Positions 35,034 through 43,639 of a stretch of 64,000 nucleotides of DNA are shown here, in pieces (positions within the stretch are counted from its first letter, which is position 1; every line of letters begins with the position of its first letter). Under the pieces are notes generated by a model. It was given only the letters and a program-made list of their open reading frames with translations. It ran no database searches and had not been told where the DNA came from. Both the position numbers and the translations under genes were made by a program. The stretch is from Phosphoribacter sp037045045 (GTDB taxonomy: Bacteria > Actinomycetota > Actinomycetes > Actinomycetales > Dermatophilaceae), in the NCBI GenBank assembly GCA_037045045.1, contig JBAOHL010000002.1:310001-374000 (forward strand), written 5' to 3'.

Positions 35034-36309
35034 ACCCAGGGCGGGTCTCCGGTAGGTGATCGGGGCCCTCGGGTGAGGGTCCGCCGAGGCCGGCGGCGAG
35101 GTGGTTGAGGTAGCGCTGCTCGGGCTGGCTGCGGGTCTGGTCGGCGGCCGCGAGCAGGCAGGCTCGGGCCTCGGCTCGGCGGCCAGCCCGCAGGAGCAGG
35201 TGCCCGCGCGCGGCGAGGACTCGGTGGCCCTTGCCGGGCAGCGCGTCGAGTGCCGCGAGCCCGGCCCAGGGTCCCTGGACCTCGGCCAGCGCAATGGCCC
35301 GGCCGAGCCTGACGGCATCGGAGGGATCGACGCGTTCGAGCATGTCGTAGAGGGCGAGGATCTGTGGCCAGTCCGTGGCTGCGGCCGTAGGGGCATCGGC
35401 GTGGACCGCGGCGATCGCGGCCTGGAGTTGGAAGGAGCCGACGTATCCGGTCGGAAGGGCGTGCTCCACGAGGGCGATGCCTTCGTCGACGAGGTGGCGG
35501 TCCCACTGGCGGCGGTCCTGCTCGTCGAGTGGGACCAGGTCGCCGGTGGCGGTCAGCCGGGCCCGCCGGCGGGCCTGAGTGAGCAGGAGCAGGGCCAGCA
35601 GACCGGCGTTCTCGGGATCACCAGGACACAGGCGGTGCAGGGTCCTGGCCAGCTCGAGCGCGGTGTCGCTCAAGGTCGAGGAGCGCTCGGGATCAGGGCG
35701 GCGCAAGGCATGGTCCGTCGTGTAGATGAGTGCGATCGCCTGCCGAACGGCGGGCAGCCGACCGGCCAGGGTGCGGGCAGTGGGCTGGACGAAACGGGCT
35801 CGCGCCTCGCGGAGGGTGCGCTTGGCCCTGCTGATCCGCTGGGCCATGGTGGCCTCGGGGACGAAGAATCCCGCGGCGATCTCGGCGGTCGTCAGCCCGC
35901 CCACAGCTCGCAGCATGAGTGCGACCTGCGACGAGGGACTGAGCGCGTCGTGGGCACAGAGCACGAGCAGGCTCAACGTGTCGTCGCCGCTGGGTTCCGG
36001 TGTCTGCGAGAGGTGTTCACGGGGTGCCGGCGCGTCCTGCAGCTGGGCGGCCCGCTCCTCGCGTGCGCGTCGAGCCCGGTCCGAGCGGAGCGTGTCGACC
36101 ATCCGGCGGGCGGCGACGCGCGTCAACCAGCCGGCCGGATTGTCGGGGACTCCGTCGACCGGCCACTGCTTCGCGGCGGCAAGCAGCGCTAGCTGCACGG
36201 CGTCTTCGCAGTCCTCGAAATGGTCGTACCGGCGCACGAGTGCCGCGAGGACGCGGGGCGCCTCGCGACGCCACACGTCCTCACCGGCGGGTGGGCCGGG
36301 TCGCACCAT
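34996..36309 (-). CDS. ECF42-type sigma factor with TPR-like C-terminus
   Basis: A 437-residue sigma factor. Region 2 is YDHFEDCEDAVQLALLAAAK and GWLTRVAARRMVDTLRSDRA; region 4 is LTTAEIAAGFFVPEATMAQR followed by ISRAKRTLREARARF. The 250-residue extension (CPGDPENAGLLALLLLTQAR onward) is the DUF6596/TPR-like part that marks ECF42 factors. Those sigma factors have no anti-sigma factor and are usually encoded with DGPF/YCII proteins, as here: the ATG overlaps the stop of such a gene. The stimulus of the group is unclear. Confidence 0.85.
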   Translation of the reverse strand: MVRPGPPAGEDVWRREAPRVLAALVRRYDHFEDCEDAVQLALLAAAKQWPVDGVPDNPAGWLTRVAARRMVDTLRSDRARRAREERAAQLQDAPAPREHLSQTPEPSGDDTLSLLVLCAHDALSPSSQVALMLRAVGGLTTAEIAAGFFVPEATMAQRISRAKRTLREARARFVQPTARTLAGRLPAVRQAIALIYTTDHALRRPDPERSSTLSDTALELARTLHRLCPGDPENAGLLALLLLTQARRRARLTATGDLVPLDEQDRRQWDRHLVDEGIALVEHALPTGYVGSFQLQAAIAAVHADAPTAAATDWPQILALYDMLERVDPSDAVRLGRAIALAEVQGPWAGLAALDALPGKGHRVLAARGHLLLRAGRRAEARACLLAAADQTRSQPEQRYLNHLAAGLGGPSPEGPDHLPETRPGSSGSPRPTGPGR

Positions 36310-36701
36310 CAGGAGCCCGTTCCTCCCCCGTCCATGACCGCACGGAGTTCGATGCTCTCCCCGGGCCCGGCGAACAGGGCCGCGATCTGCTCGGCGCGCT
36401 CGTGGGACTCCACGTCGACGAGGAAGAACCCGGCGAAATGCTCCTTGCCCTCCGCGTAAGGCCCGTCCGTGACGACCCGCTGGCCTTCGCTCCAGCGGAA
36501 CAGGCGCGCGGTCGTCGGGGAGGCCAGCGGCTCGGCGATCACCAGCTCGCCGCGCTGCATGACCTCCGCGAAGCCCGCCTCGAACTCGCGGTTGAGCCGC
36601 TCACGCTCCTGTGCGGGCAGATCCTGCTGCTCCGGCAGGAAGTCCCCCGTGGGGTGGCCCCAGGGACGCGGGTTGGAGTGGATGAGCACGACGTACTTCA
36701 T
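36309..36701 (-). CDS. DGPF/YCII-family protein, partner of the ECF42 sigma factor
   Basis: A 130-residue ferredoxin-like fold protein with KYVVLIHSNP at the start, SEGQRVVTDGPYAEGKEHFA (the DGPF-type motif, here DGPY) and GFFLVDVESHERAEQIA. Such proteins regularly precede ECF41/42 sigma genes. Its stop overlaps the sigma start codon (TGATG). It is likely a target or sensor of the sigma factor. ATG at 36699-36701 behind AAAGGAACCC. Confidence 0.85.
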   Translation of the reverse strand: MKYVVLIHSNPRPWGHPTGDFLPEQQDLPAQERERLNREFEAGFAEVMQRGELVIAEPLASPTTARLFRWSEGQRVVTDGPYAEGKEHFAGFFLVDVESHERAEQIAALFAGPGESIELRAVMDGGGTGS

Positions 36702-36972
36702 GCTGGGTTCCTTTCGGACGGGGGCGAACCGGAACAGGCAGCTCCACCATGATGTCGGGGCCGTCACCTGGTCCTCGACACCGCGGGGAGGCGAACATCC
36801 GTCACCGGACCGCCCGCCGATGGGCGACCTGCACCCAGCCGACGCCCGACCGACGTGGACCGGCACGGCCCCGCTCAAGGCCCCTCGCGTCGGACGTGGC
36901 GTCGGGAACGCGTGGCATTCGGCGTGTCACGCCGACACGCCGAGCCGACCGAGAATGTGGCCGCGGTCACTA

Positions 36973-37001
36973 TTGCCAGAGCGGTCGCGGCGGAGTAGAA
37001 A
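36973..37001 (+). promoter_or_regulatory. Candidate promoter in the gap before cobU
   Basis: TTGCCA, a 17-bp spacer and TAGAAA. It would drive a transcript from about 37008 through a 59-codon ORF and a strong hairpin at 37150-37178. I see nothing else in 36702-36972. Confidence 0.45.
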
Positions 37002-37035
37002 GTCCTTACGCACCAGCGCAAGTTGGAGCGGACGG

Positions 37036-37215
37036 ATGGCAAACGAGGCCCAGCACCGACGGGAGAGATCCCGAACGGACCAGTCGGGACGGACTGGTGG
37101 GACCGGCGCGCCGACCGGGTTCGAGGAGCGTCCAGCCGCGAACACACGAGGCCCCACCAACTCATACTTGGTGGGGCCTCACCCTTTGTACCGCATCGGC
37201 GTTTCGCCTCGGTGA
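37036..37215 (+). CDS. Possible 59-residue protein, or part of a small RNA
   Basis: ATG at 37036 follows TTGGAGCGG and opens a 59-residue frame starting MANEAQHRRERSRTDQSGRT and ending LYRIGVSPR. It is polar and basic with no domain I know. The coding frame runs through the 10-bp-stem hairpin at 37150-37178, so the hairpin may be a terminator of a roughly 180-nt RNA and the ORF fortuitous. The good promoter upstream argues that something is transcribed. Confidence 0.35.
   Translation: MANEAQHRRERSRTDQSGRTGGTGAPTGFEERPAANTRGPTNSYLVGPHPLYRIGVSPR
37150..37178 (+). terminator. Hairpin, possible terminator of a small RNA
   Basis: GGCCCCACCA and TGGTGGGGCC pair perfectly across a nine-base loop, followed by TCACCCTTTGT. 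It lies about 110 bp before cobU. Confidence 0.5.
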
Positions 37216-37286
37216 CCACCCCCCGGCGTGTCGGCGAATCCCTCGTGTCGAAAGGTGCGCATCGGGCGCGGCATACGCTGAGCGCC

Positions 37287-37850
37287 ATGTCCGTGACCCT
37301 GGTAACCGGCGGCGTCCGTAGCGGCAAGAGCCGGTACGCCGAGTCGCTGCTGGCCGGTCTCTCGGACGTCACGTACGTGGCCACGGGTGCCGTGGGCGGT
37401 GACGTGGACTGGACCGATCGCGTCGCCGCTCACCGGGCGCGCCGACCGAGAACCTGGACGACGCTCGAGACCCTGGACCTGGCTCCGGTCCTCGACACCA
37501 CCGGCGGCCCCGTGTTGCTCGACTGCCTCGGGACCTGGGTCACCGGGCTCGTCGACCGCGCCGACCTGTGGGGCGACCTGCCCGGCGCGCGCTCGCTCGT
37601 GCGGGCGGCCGGGCAGGGGCTCGTCGAGGCCCTGGGAGCGACCCGGCGGAATACCGTCGTCGTGACCAACGAGGTGGGGTGGTCACTCGTGCCGGACGTC
37701 CCGTCCGGGCGTTTCTTCCAGGACGAGCTGGGCCGGCTCAACGCGGAGGTCGCCGCGGTCGCGGACCGGGTCGTGCTCATGGTCGCCGGGCGGGTCGTCG
37801 AGTTGCCGCCGGCCCCGCCCGTCGCCGTGGGGCCGGCGGAGCCCGCGTGA
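37287..37850 (+). CDS. cobU: Adenosylcobinamide kinase / adenosylcobinamide-phosphate guanylyltransferase
   Basis: A 187-residue P-loop enzyme of late cobalamin (B12) synthesis: it phosphorylates adenosylcobinamide and then attaches GMP. Signatures are LVTGGVRSGKSRYAESL (P-loop), TYVATGAVGGD, DRVAAHRARRPRTWTTLE (with the His that takes GMP), LLDCLGTWVTG and VVTNEVGWSLVPD. ATG 37287. Its stop overlaps the cobS start (GTGA). No cobalamin riboswitch was seen upstream. Confidence 0.92.
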   Translation: MSVTLVTGGVRSGKSRYAESLLAGLSDVTYVATGAVGGDVDWTDRVAAHRARRPRTWTTLETLDLAPVLDTTGGPVLLDCLGTWVTGLVDRADLWGDLPGARSLVRAAGQGLVEALGATRRNTVVVTNEVGWSLVPDVPSGRFFQDELGRLNAEVAAVADRVVLMVAGRVVELPPAPPVAVGPAEPA

Positions 37851-38614
37851 CCGACGCGCTGCGGCTCGCGTTCGGCACGCTGACGGCCGTCCCGGTCCCC
37901 CCTCCTCGCCGGGTCGACGCACGGGTCGCCGGGCCCGCGATGCTCTGGGCGCCGGTCGTCACGCTCGTGGTCGGGCTTCCGGTTGTGGTGGCCCATGTCG
38001 CGGTGCGCTGGCTCGGCGTGCCCCCGCTGCTTGCCGCCGCACTCGCGCTCGGCGCGACAGCCTGGGCGACTCGCGGAATCCATCTCGACGGGCTCGCGGA
38101 CACCGCCGACGGTTTGGCCTCCGGGCTCGACCGCGAGCGCGCTCTCGCGGTCATGCGCCGAGGCGACGTCGGTCCGGCCGGCGTGACGGCCCTCGTGGTG
38201 GCACATCTCGTGGACCTCGCCTGCCTCGACGTGCTGCTGCGCTCCGGATCGGGCACCGTGGCCGCCGTCGTGGCCGTGGCGGCGAGCCGGCATACCCTCG
38301 CGTGGGGGTGTCGCGCCGGTATGCCGCCGGCCCGCCCTGGGGGGCTCGGGGCCGCCGTGGCCGGATCCGTATCGCGGCCTCGTCTTGCCGTCGCCTTCGT
38401 CGTCATGCTCGGAACCGCTTGTGCGGCAACGGTTGTGGCGGGGGCTGGTTGGGCGGCCGGAGGAGGTGCGGTGGCGGCCGCGGTGGCGGCCGGGTGGGTG
38501 CTGCAGCGGCGAGCCCGGCGTCGACTGGGCGGGATCTCCGGCGACGTCCTCGGGGCCGGCGTCGAGGTCGGCATGGGCGCGGCCCTCGCTGTCGCCGCGA
38601 CCGTGCTCGGCTGA
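37847..38614 (+). CDS. cobS: Adenosylcobinamide-GDP ribazoletransferase (cobalamin synthase)
   Basis: A 255-residue membrane enzyme that joins adenosylcobinamide-GDP with alpha-ribazole phosphate. The signature GIHLDGLADTADGL with its Asp-rich site and LGGISGDVLGAGVEVG near the end are present, between about six hydrophobic helices. Starts with GTG inside the stop of cobU, so translation is coupled. cobT and the rest of the pathway are not in the window. Confidence 0.9.
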   Translation: MTDALRLAFGTLTAVPVPPPRRVDARVAGPAMLWAPVVTLVVGLPVVVAHVAVRWLGVPPLLAAALALGATAWATRGIHLDGLADTADGLASGLDRERALAVMRRGDVGPAGVTALVVAHLVDLACLDVLLRSGSGTVAAVVAVAASRHTLAWGCRAGMPPARPGGLGAAVAGSVSRPRLAVAFVVMLGTACAATVVAGAGWAAGGGAVAAAVAAGWVLQRRARRRLGGISGDVLGAGVEVGMGAALAVAATVLG

Positions 38615-38645
38615 CGGCCCGCGAGGGTGCCGGGGCCGCTGCGGG

Positions 38646-39659
38646 CTATGGGTGCAGGACCCGGGGCGTGGCTTCGCGAGCGGGATGAGTCGTCACGACG
38701 ACCTCGTCGCGCACCGCGGCCGGTACCACCGCCAGGAGCGCGGCGGCCGTCTGCTCGGGGCGAGTCGTCGTCGCCCGGATCTCCAGACCGGAGCGACCGC
38801 CGCCGATCATGCCTAGATGCGCCAACCCGCCGGCGATCGCCGCCGTGAACGGTGCGGAATCGACCTGTCCCCTGCGGGTGAACACCATCCGGAAGGCCGC
38901 ATCGCTCGGCTGGTCGATTCGCAACAGCACCTCGTGGGAGCCGCCAGCAGGGTCCAGGGGCACCAACGCGGAGAAGTGCCGGTATGCCGCGTCGGTCGCG
39001 GTCATCCACTCCACGCCACTGCCGGAGTCTTCGTCCCCTCGGATCGCCGTGTCGGCGTCACCGTGGGGAGGCTTGTCCCAGAAGGGGTTCGGGGGGACCG
39101 GTAAGGGCTCGTAGGCGGCATACAGCACGGCGCGCTCGGCCTCGGTGACGTCCTCGATGCACCCACCGCGCACCTGGTCACCGAGTCGGCCGAGCGGTCC
39201 CCGACGCTGACCTGCCCAGACGCCGACCAAGGTGTCGCTGAGGATCATCCCGTGCACGGTGCGACTCAAGGCGGCGTCCGGAGCGGTCCAGTCGTCGTTG
39301 TCGGCGAGGGTGCACCTCGGGTCGTCGCCGTCTTCGGACGCCGGGTCGGCGACGATCGCCCACACCCATTGGTTCTCGGCCCAGACGACGGGCCGACCGT
39401 CGATCTCCGTGAGGCTCAGTGGGGTCGCTGGGCTGTCCTGCACCGGCTCCAGTCGCCGCCCGACCAGTTCGAACCACTCGGCAAGCGCGGCCGGCAGGGG
39501 GGCGCCGAGGCGCGTTTCGGCGACGGCGAGGCCCTCGGGGGGCGAGCCGTCGCCGGCCGTCAAGGGGTCGGCATACCAGCGCTCGACGAACGGCCCCAAC
39601 CACGCCCACCGGTCCGTGGCGAGCAGCTCAGCCTGGCGATCGGAAGGTCCGGCGCTCAC
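38646..39659 (-). CDS. Hypothetical protein with SUKH/SMI1-like N-terminal part
   Basis: A 337-residue soluble protein. AETRLGAPLPAALAEWFELV resembles the start of SMI1/KNR4 (SUKH) domains, followed by TPLSLTEIDGRPVVWAENQW and VWAIVADPASEDG, typical of that fold. A second part holds FWDKPPHGDADT and a C-terminal SSD-like region. SUKH proteins often act as immunity proteins against nuclease toxins, but no toxin gene is adjacent, so a general role is as likely. GTG 39657-39659 is a tentative start. Confidence 0.5.
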   Translation of the reverse strand: MSAGPSDRQAELLATDRWAWLGPFVERWYADPLTAGDGSPPEGLAVAETRLGAPLPAALAEWFELVGRRLEPVQDSPATPLSLTEIDGRPVVWAENQWVWAIVADPASEDGDDPRCTLADNDDWTAPDAALSRTVHGMILSDTLVGVWAGQRRGPLGRLGDQVRGGCIEDVTEAERAVLYAAYEPLPVPPNPFWDKPPHGDADTAIRGDEDSGSGVEWMTATDAAYRHFSALVPLDPAGGSHEVLLRIDQPSDAAFRMVFTRRGQVDSAPFTAAIAGGLAHLGMIGGGRSGLEIRATTTRPEQTAAALLAVVPAAVRDEVVVTTHPAREATPRVLHP

Positions 39660-39801
39660 CTGGTCACTGTAGAACGCAGTGCGCGACGAAGTGAGCGGCG
39701 CCCGAGGAGGGTGTCGTGCGCCTGCGCCGCAGCGGCCGGAGCTCACCCAGCACCGAAGCCCGCTGCGGCAGTCAAGGCTCGGAGATCTGCGGCCCCAGCC
39801 C

Positions 39802-40359
39802 TTACGTGAAGACTCCCTCAACAAGCCACGTGGCCCCCGACTTGGCGACCAAGATCCTCTTCGGCGAGGAGGAGGCCGGAAAGGAGTCGACCTGTCGTCC
39901 GTTGACGTCCACCACGATGGCCGCCGCCGCAGAAATCACGCAGGTCAGCATCCGGTGCGTTGGATCGGGTGCTGATTCGACGCGAATCGAACTCAAGGAA
40001 ACGTGCCCGCCCTGGACGTGCCGACCAGCCGCGTGGAGTGAGTCGATGTGGTCGGCGTCGCGAGCGCAAACAATGCAGCCATCGACGAACTGCGCGCGCA
40101 ATTCCGTCGTCGTGCCTGAGTCGAGCGCCCTACTGGTGGACTCGACGTAGCGTTGGGCGGCGGCGACGGCCTGCTCGTCGTCGGTCGGGTTCGACGAAGT
40201 CGAGCTCGTGGCCGGCGCAGAGGAGGTCGCCATTGCCGCGCCCGGCCCGGAGGAACTCGGCGGCGCAGCATCGGAGGTGGGGGAACACGCCCCGAGCACG
40301 GCCAAGGAAGCCACCACAGCCGCCACCGACCCAGGTCGACCCATCCCAGGTCGCCCCAT
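39802..40359 (-). CDS. DUF6318-type lipoprotein
   Basis: A 185-residue exported lipoprotein: hydrophobic signal (VAAVVASLAVLGACSPTS) with a lipobox LGAC, a Ser/Thr/Pro linker, then a domain containing AAQRYVESTSRALDSGTTTE, FVDGCIVCARDADHI and GGHVSLSSIRVESAPDPTH. This is the arrangement of DUF6318, an actinobacterial SnoaL-like lipoprotein family of unknown role. The start codon is either ATG at 40359 or ATG at 40344. Confidence 0.7.
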   Translation of the reverse strand: MGRPGMGRPGSVAAVVASLAVLGACSPTSDAAPPSSSGPGAAMATSSAPATSSTSSNPTDDEQAVAAAQRYVESTSRALDSGTTTELRAQFVDGCIVCARDADHIDSLHAAGRHVQGGHVSLSSIRVESAPDPTHRMLTCVISAAAAIVVDVNGRQVDSFPASSSPKRILVAKSGATWLVEGVFT

Positions 40360-40585
40360 CCCGCCCCCTGTCCCGCCGGACGACCCACGAAGGCCGCAGC
40401 GGCATACGCCGTGTCCTTCAGTATGAAGGGCTGGCCCCGACCGCGCCTGTCGTCATCCACAAGGCCCGAGCGGCGGGGCCACACGCGTGCGCCGGTTGCA
40501 GCGCTACGGCCGCTGTCCGCGCAGCGTCTCGATGACGTCCGCTGCGAGCAGGCATGGGATCAGCGTAGGTCGCTGCCCGCGACGG

Positions 40586-42145
40586 TCAGAGCAGGGCGCG
40601 AAGCGAATCGATCGTGTCGGCATCGGCCGCGGGCTTGTCCGCGCGGTACCGCTTGACCCGGGCGAACCGCAGCGCGACGCCACCGGGATACCGGCGCGAG
40701 CGCTGTACCCCGTCGAGGGCGATCTCGACGACGAGGTCGGGCTCGACGTACACGGCATACCGAGTCCGTCGCCTCTCGCGTGCGAGGAACTGCTCGGTCT
40801 GCCACCGCAGGAGCTCGTCGGTGAGGCCCTTGAAAGTCTTGCCCACCATGACGAACGCGCCGTCCTCGCCGAGCGGAACCTCGGGATCGCGCGCCCCGAG
40901 ATGCAGATTCGACAGCCACCCGGTGCGCCGACCCGAGCCCCATTCGGCGGCGAGGACGACGAGGTCGCAGGTGTGGACCGGCTTGACCTTGACCCACGCC
41001 TTGCCGCGCCTCCCGGCGGCATACGCGGAGTCGAGCGCCTTGACGACGACGCCCTCGTGTCCGGCGGCGAGGGCCGCCTCGGCGACTCGGGCGGCTGCGG
41101 CGGGGTCGTCGGTCACCTCCCCCGGTATGCCGCTGTCCCCCACCGCCGCGCGCAGCACCGGCTGCCGTCGCGATAGCGGCTCGTCGATGAGGTCCGCCCC
41201 GTCGGCGTGCAGGACGTCGAAGAACCACGGCCGAAGCACCTGCTCGCCGCCGCTCGCCCCGAAACGGCTCATCGTGTCCTGGAAGGCCCGCGGCCGGCCG
41301 GCCTCGTCGAGGGCGAGGGTCTCGCCGTCGAGGACGAGGTCACCGCCCGGGAAGCCCGACACCACCTCGACGATCTCCGGCACCCGGTCGGTGATGTCGG
41401 CCAGGGTCCGGGTGAACACCCGCACCCGCGGGGCCGCACCGGGGCCGCCGCCCCACCGATGCACCTGGATCCGGGCCCCGTCGAGCTTGTACTCCACCGC
41501 CGCCGCTCCGGTGATCGCCAGGGCGGCCTCCACGTCCGGGGCGCCGGAGGCGAGCATGGGCAGCACCGGGACGCCGACGGTGAGTCCGATCGCCTCGACG
41601 TCCGCGCGGCTACCGGTCAACGCGACGTATGCCGCGTGCCCGAGCGATCCGCCGAGCATCACCGCGCGACGGATCGAGGCGACCGGCATGCCGGCAGCCG
41701 CCGCGACGGCGTCGACCATGAGCCCATCGAGCGCCCCGATCCGCAACTCTCCCAACAGGACTCGCGCAAGCAGCCGCTGCTCGGCCTCGGTCGCCCGCCC
41801 CCACAGCGCGGTAAGCACGGCCCGACGTCGGTGCGCCGACCCCTCGCCGCCGAGGTCGGCGAGTTCCTGCAGCGCATCGTCGACGTCACCGACGGTGAGG
41901 TTCGGGGTGGCCGCCGGGGCCGCTGTGGGCGCCGCCGTGAGGTCGGCCACGGACCGCCAGCCGACGCCGAGGCGACCCTGACGCACCCGGCCGGTGAGGA
42001 TCCCCACGGCGGGTTCGACCTGCTCGGGAGTCAGGCCGCGCAGCACCTGGGCCAGCCGCGCGACCTTCGTCGAGCGGGCGGGCGTGGCCGCCACGTCCTC
42101 GGCCGCTGCGGCCAGCTCCGCCAGGCGCACCGGAGGCGACGGCAT
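40586..42145 (-). CDS. ATP-dependent DNA ligase (LigB type)
   Basis: A 519-residue ligase with an N-terminal DNA-binding domain (LAELAAAAEDVAATPARSTK onward), the nucleotidyltransferase site AVEYKLDGARIQVHRWGG with the Lys that becomes adenylated, LVLDGETLALDEAGRPRAFQ, EGVVVKALDSAYAAGRRGKA and WVKVKP, and an OB-fold C-terminal part with GVALRFARVKRYRADK. It corresponds to the non-essential LigB ligase of mycobacteria, used in repair beside the NAD ligase. ATG at 42143-42145 avoids a junk N-terminal extension. Confidence 0.92.
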   Translation of the reverse strand: MPSPPVRLAELAAAAEDVAATPARSTKVARLAQVLRGLTPEQVEPAVGILTGRVRQGRLGVGWRSVADLTAAPTAAPAATPNLTVGDVDDALQELADLGGEGSAHRRRAVLTALWGRATEAEQRLLARVLLGELRIGALDGLMVDAVAAAAGMPVASIRRAVMLGGSLGHAAYVALTGSRADVEAIGLTVGVPVLPMLASGAPDVEAALAITGAAAVEYKLDGARIQVHRWGGGPGAAPRVRVFTRTLADITDRVPEIVEVVSGFPGGDLVLDGETLALDEAGRPRAFQDTMSRFGASGGEQVLRPWFFDVLHADGADLIDEPLSRRQPVLRAAVGDSGIPGEVTDDPAAAARVAEAALAAGHEGVVVKALDSAYAAGRRGKAWVKVKPVHTCDLVVLAAEWGSGRRTGWLSNLHLGARDPEVPLGEDGAFVMVGKTFKGLTDELLRWQTEQFLARERRRTRYAVYVEPDLVVEIALDGVQRSRRYPGGVALRFARVKRYRADKPAADADTIDSLRALL

Positions 42146-42159
42146 ACCAGGTGGGCCGC

Positions 42160-42441
42160 TCAGGACCGGACCAGCCGCGCGATCGCCTCGGACGCCTCGC
42201 GCAGCTTCGCCTCCTGCTCCGCGCCGCCCTCGCGCGCGGCCTGGACGACGCAGTGGCCGAGGTGCTCGTCGAGCAGCCCGAGGGCCACCGACTGGAGCGC
42301 GCGAGTCACGGCGGACAACTGGGTGAGGATGTCGATGCAGTACTTGTCCTCCTCGACCATCCGCGCCACCCCGCGCACCTGTCCCTCGATGCGGCGCAGC
42401 CGTCGCAGGTGGTCGTCCTTGTGGTCGGTGTAGCCGTGCAC
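42160..42441 (-). CDS. csoR: CsoR-family copper-sensing repressor
   Basis: A 93-residue all-helical repressor with the Cu(I)-binding Cys-His-Cys set: Cys in EEDKYCIDILTQL, His and Cys in DEHLGHCVVQAA. Basic DNA-binding face: DHLRRLRRIEGQVRGVARMV. CsoR leaves its operator when copper binds. It is divergent from fgd; the gap holds an imperfect version of the CsoR palindrome. A near-perfect operator of the same type lies at 59328-59361, a likely second target. Confidence 0.88.
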   Translation of the reverse strand: MHGYTDHKDDHLRRLRRIEGQVRGVARMVEEDKYCIDILTQLSAVTRALQSVALGLLDEHLGHCVVQAAREGGAEQEAKLREASEAIARLVRS

Positions 42442-42476
42442 GCAGGCCTCCCTCGTCGAACCTCACCCCAGTGTAG

Positions 42477-42494
42477 GTACCGGGGAGGGGTATG
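42477..42494. promoter_or_regulatory. Imperfect CsoR-type site between csoR and fgd
   Basis: The stretch contains TACC-GGGGAGGGG-TAT; its reverse complement ATACCCC-TCC-CCGGTACC has one good half-site of the ATACCCCCGGGGGTAT consensus. It could serve csoR self-control. The octamer GTATGCCG overlaps its end. Confidence 0.3.
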
Positions 42495-42536
42495 CCGTGG
42501 AGTACGTTTCGAGGCAGCCGACAGGAAGGACAAGCC

Positions 42537-43544
42537 ATGCCGTTGCGGATCGGGTACAAGGCGTCGACCGAGCAGTTCACGCCGCGCCAACTCGTCGACT
42601 TCGCGGTCCTCGCCGAACGCGTCGGCCTCGACAGCGTGAGCTTCGCCGACCACTACCAACCGTGGCGCCAGACCGGCGGGCACGCCTCCTTCACGTTGGC
42701 GCTGCTCGCCGCCGCCGGAGAGCGCACCGAGCGGGTCGTGCTCGGGACGTCCGTGATGACCCCGACGTTCCGGTACAACCCGGCGGTCATCGCCCAGGCC
42801 TTCGCGACGCTGGGATGCCTGTATCCGGGGCGGATCATGCTCGGCGTAGGTACCGGAGAGGCCCTCAACGAGGTCGTCGTCGGCGCGGTCCCGCAGGGTT
42901 GGCCCGAGTTCAAGGAACGGTTCGCCCGGCTGCGCGAAGCGGTGACGCTGATGCGGCGGCTGTGGACCGAGGACGGCGTGAGGTTCGACGGCGAGTACTA
43001 CACGACCGCCGACGCGACGCTGTACGACCGGCCCGCCGAGCCGATCCCCGTGTACGTGGCCGCCGGGGGCCCGCTGGTAGCCCGGTATGCCGGCCGGACC
43101 GCCGAGGGGTTCATCGCGACGTCGGGCAAGGGCGTGGACCTCTACACCGAGAAGCTCATGCCGGCGGTCGACGAGGGGATGGCCAAGGCCGGGCGTCCCG
43201 CCAACGCCGTCGACCGGATGATCGAGGTGAAGGTCTCCTACGACCGCGATCCGCACCAGGCGGTGGAGAACACCCGGTTCTGGGCGCCGCTGGCCCTGAC
43301 CGCCGAGCAGAAGCACTCGATCCACAGCTCGAGCGAGATGGAGGCGGCCGGCGACGCCCTGCCCATCGAACAGATCGCCAGCCGCTGGATCGTCACCTCC
43401 GACCCGGCCGAGGCGGTGGCCCGGATCGGCGAGTACGTCGGGTGGGGGTTCACCCACGTGATCGTCCACGGACCCGGCCACGACCAGGACCGGTTCCTCA
43501 CCCAGTTCGCCGAGGACGTGCTGCCCGGCCTGCGAGCGCTGTAG
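42537..43544 (+). CDS. fgd: F420-dependent glucose-6-phosphate dehydrogenase
   Basis: A 335-residue luciferase-like (LLM) enzyme. It reads LRIGYKASTEQFTPRQLVDF at the start, SFADHYQPWRQTGGHASF with the active His and Trp, GTSVMTPTFRYNPAVIAQAF and MLGVGTGEALNE, all signature for FGD. It oxidises glucose 6-phosphate and reduces cofactor F420, which implies that the organism makes F420. ATG 42537 behind AGGAAGGA. It is monocistronic. Confidence 0.88.
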   Translation: MPLRIGYKASTEQFTPRQLVDFAVLAERVGLDSVSFADHYQPWRQTGGHASFTLALLAAAGERTERVVLGTSVMTPTFRYNPAVIAQAFATLGCLYPGRIMLGVGTGEALNEVVVGAVPQGWPEFKERFARLREAVTLMRRLWTEDGVRFDGEYYTTADATLYDRPAEPIPVYVAAGGPLVARYAGRTAEGFIATSGKGVDLYTEKLMPAVDEGMAKAGRPANAVDRMIEVKVSYDRDPHQAVENTRFWAPLALTAEQKHSIHSSSEMEAAGDALPIEQIASRWIVTSDPAEAVARIGEYVGWGFTHVIVHGPGHDQDRFLTQFAEDVLPGLRAL

Positions 43545-43639
43545 ACCCGCGCCACGCCGGCAGCAGTGCGTCGGCCCGCCCTACGCCGGTGCGATCCCAC
43601 ACGCCCTCGACGCCGGCACCTCCACGCCCCCGGGCCCGG

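Noticed and set aside
36702..37286. Cobalamin riboswitch before cobU
   Set aside because: I could not find a B12-box-like element or the multi-stem layout; only the single hairpin at 37150-37178 is clear.
38817..39809. Long plus-strand ORFs opposite the SUKH-like gene
   Set aside because: They are antisense shadows of GC-rich coding DNA; codon third-position bias and domain content support the minus-strand gene.
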